From contig NZ_AXBA01000024.1 of NCBI RefSeq assembly GCF_000473085.1, positions 179 through 64,178 of the forward strand: a DNA stretch of 64,000 nucleotides. Reading direction: 5' to 3'. Positions 63,366 through 64,000 of this stretch are shown piece after piece. The notes below the pieces were generated by a model. That model made no database searches. It had not been told where the DNA came from and worked only from the letters and a program-made list of their open reading frames with translations. The stretch comes from Azorhizobium doebereinerae UFLA1-100 (lineage in GTDB: Bacteria > Pseudomonadota > Alphaproteobacteria > Rhizobiales > Xanthobacteraceae). The number at the start of each line of letters is the position of its first letter. Within the stretch, counting starts at the first letter, position 1. Position numbers and translations under genes: made by a program.

Positions 63366-64000
63366 ATGGACGTTGACGAACGCTACAAGGCATCCCTGAC
63401 CGACGAGGGCCATTATCGCATCCTGCTTGAGTCGATCATCGACTGCGCCATCTTCATGCTGAACACGGAAGGCGTGGTGGTGAGCTGGAACGTCGGGGCG
63501 CGGCGGCTGAAGGGCTATGAGACGGCGGAGATCGTCGGCGAGCATTTTTCCCGCTTCTACACGCCGGAGGATCGCGCTGCCGGCCTGCCGCACCAGGCGC
63601 TGAAGATCGCGGCGAGCGAAGGCAAGTTCACGACCGAGGGCTGGCGCGTGCGCAAGAACGGCTCGCGCTTCTGGGCCAGCGTGGTGATCTATCCCATCCG
63701 GGCGCCGCTCGGGACGCTGGTGGGCTATGCCAAGATCACCCGCGACATCACCGAGCAGCGGGCCGCCCAGGAGGCGCTGTGGCGCAGCGAGGAGCGCTTC
63801 CGCCTGCTGGTGCAGGGCGTGACGGAATATGCCGTCTACATGCTCGATCCCGAAGGCCTCGTCTACACGTGGAACTCCGGCGCCGAGCGCATCAGCGGCT
63901 ACAGCGCCGACGACATCATCGGCGAGCCCTTCTCCACTTTCTATACGGCGGCGGACCGGGCGGCGGGCAAGCCGGCCCTGGCCCTGGAAACCGCCACCCG
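63366..64000 (+). CDS. PAS-domain sensor protein, 3' end outside window
   Basis: Open frame from ATG 63366 to the window edge (211 codons). Two PAS domains are visible in tandem: ILLESIIDCAIFMLNTEGVVVSWNVGARRLKGYETAEIVGEHFSRFYTPED with a PAC tail GWRVRKNGSRFWASVVIYPIRA...ITRDITEQRAAQEA, and a second starting RLLVQGVTEYAVYMLDPEGLVYTWNSGAERISGYSADDIIGEPFSTFYT (quoted in pieces). Such tandem PAS repeats usually precede a histidine kinase or diguanylate cyclase module, which is not visible here. It follows tesA by 94 nt and has its own probable promoter. Confidence 0.88.
   Translation, partial: MDVDERYKASLTDEGHYRILLESIIDCAIFMLNTEGVVVSWNVGARRLKGYETAEIVGEHFSRFYTPEDRAAGLPHQALKIAASEGKFTTEGWRVRKNGSRFWASVVIYPIRAPLGTLVGYAKITRDITEQRAAQEALWRSEERFRLLVQGVTEYAVYMLDPEGLVYTWNSGAERISGYSADDIIGEPFSTFYTAADRAAGKPALALETAT

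Overview
The window reads as chromosomal DNA of a high-GC alphaproteobacterium, most likely a Hyphomicrobiales/Xanthobacteraceae-type organism (Xanthobacter, Azorhizobium, Ancylobacter or Starkeya). This rests on gene content: an rpsA-sppA-ihfB-lapA block, an sdhCDAB operon, ethylmalonyl-CoA pathway genes (mcl2, mch), bioMNY, an OxlT-type oxalate/formate antiporter, denD, paired Omp25-like barrels and FixK/FnrN-type boxes. The placement is inference, because no rRNA or species marker is present.

Layout. 1-713 is the edge of an eroded mobile element, with a Com-family zinc-finger remnant lacking a start codon and a tandem 22-nt repeat, abutting the 3' end of tRNA-Arg(CCT) (714-790, minus). 1.6-8.5 kb is housekeeping: an M48 lipoprotein protease, rpsA, a YdcF protein, sppA, ihfB and lapA. 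8.7-14.6 kb holds stranded sulfate permeases cysTW, a metallophosphoesterase, asd and a CoA-transferase. 15.4-18.2 kb has two Omp25/31-like barrels around a small exported Cys protein. 19.5-22.8 kb carries mcl2, a DUF1737 gene, a divergent CDF transporter and mch. 23-30.4 kb holds oxlT, a secreted esterase, ompW with an FNR-type box, and sdhCDAB.

30.5-45.8 kb is accessory metabolism: a histone-H1-like protein, a phosphatase-fold protein without its catalytic Arg, a sugar-acid cluster (IlvD/Edd dehydratase, GNAT, SDR, DenD), a PiuC/Fiu-type iron uptake pair, bioMNY, a CHAD protein, a Tat-exported oxalate decarboxylase and a Cys-free orphan protein of unusual composition.

46.2-58.3 kb is the most interesting part. 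Ten minus-strand genes, many joined by 4-nt stop/start overlaps, encode an amidohydrolase, an alpha/beta hydrolase, a three-gene molybdenum hydroxylase whose Fe-S subunit is fused to a CoxG domain, and a complete Liv-type ABC importer. A MarR regulator is divergent from them, and two near-perfect palindromes sharing one core lie in the gap. I read this as an import-and-catabolism system for an unidentified, perhaps N-heterocyclic or amide-containing, compound. The window ends with a perfect FNR-type box upstream of a degenerate cupin, a YbbAP-type ABC pair, divergent tesA, and the start of a PAS-domain sensor cut by the window edge.
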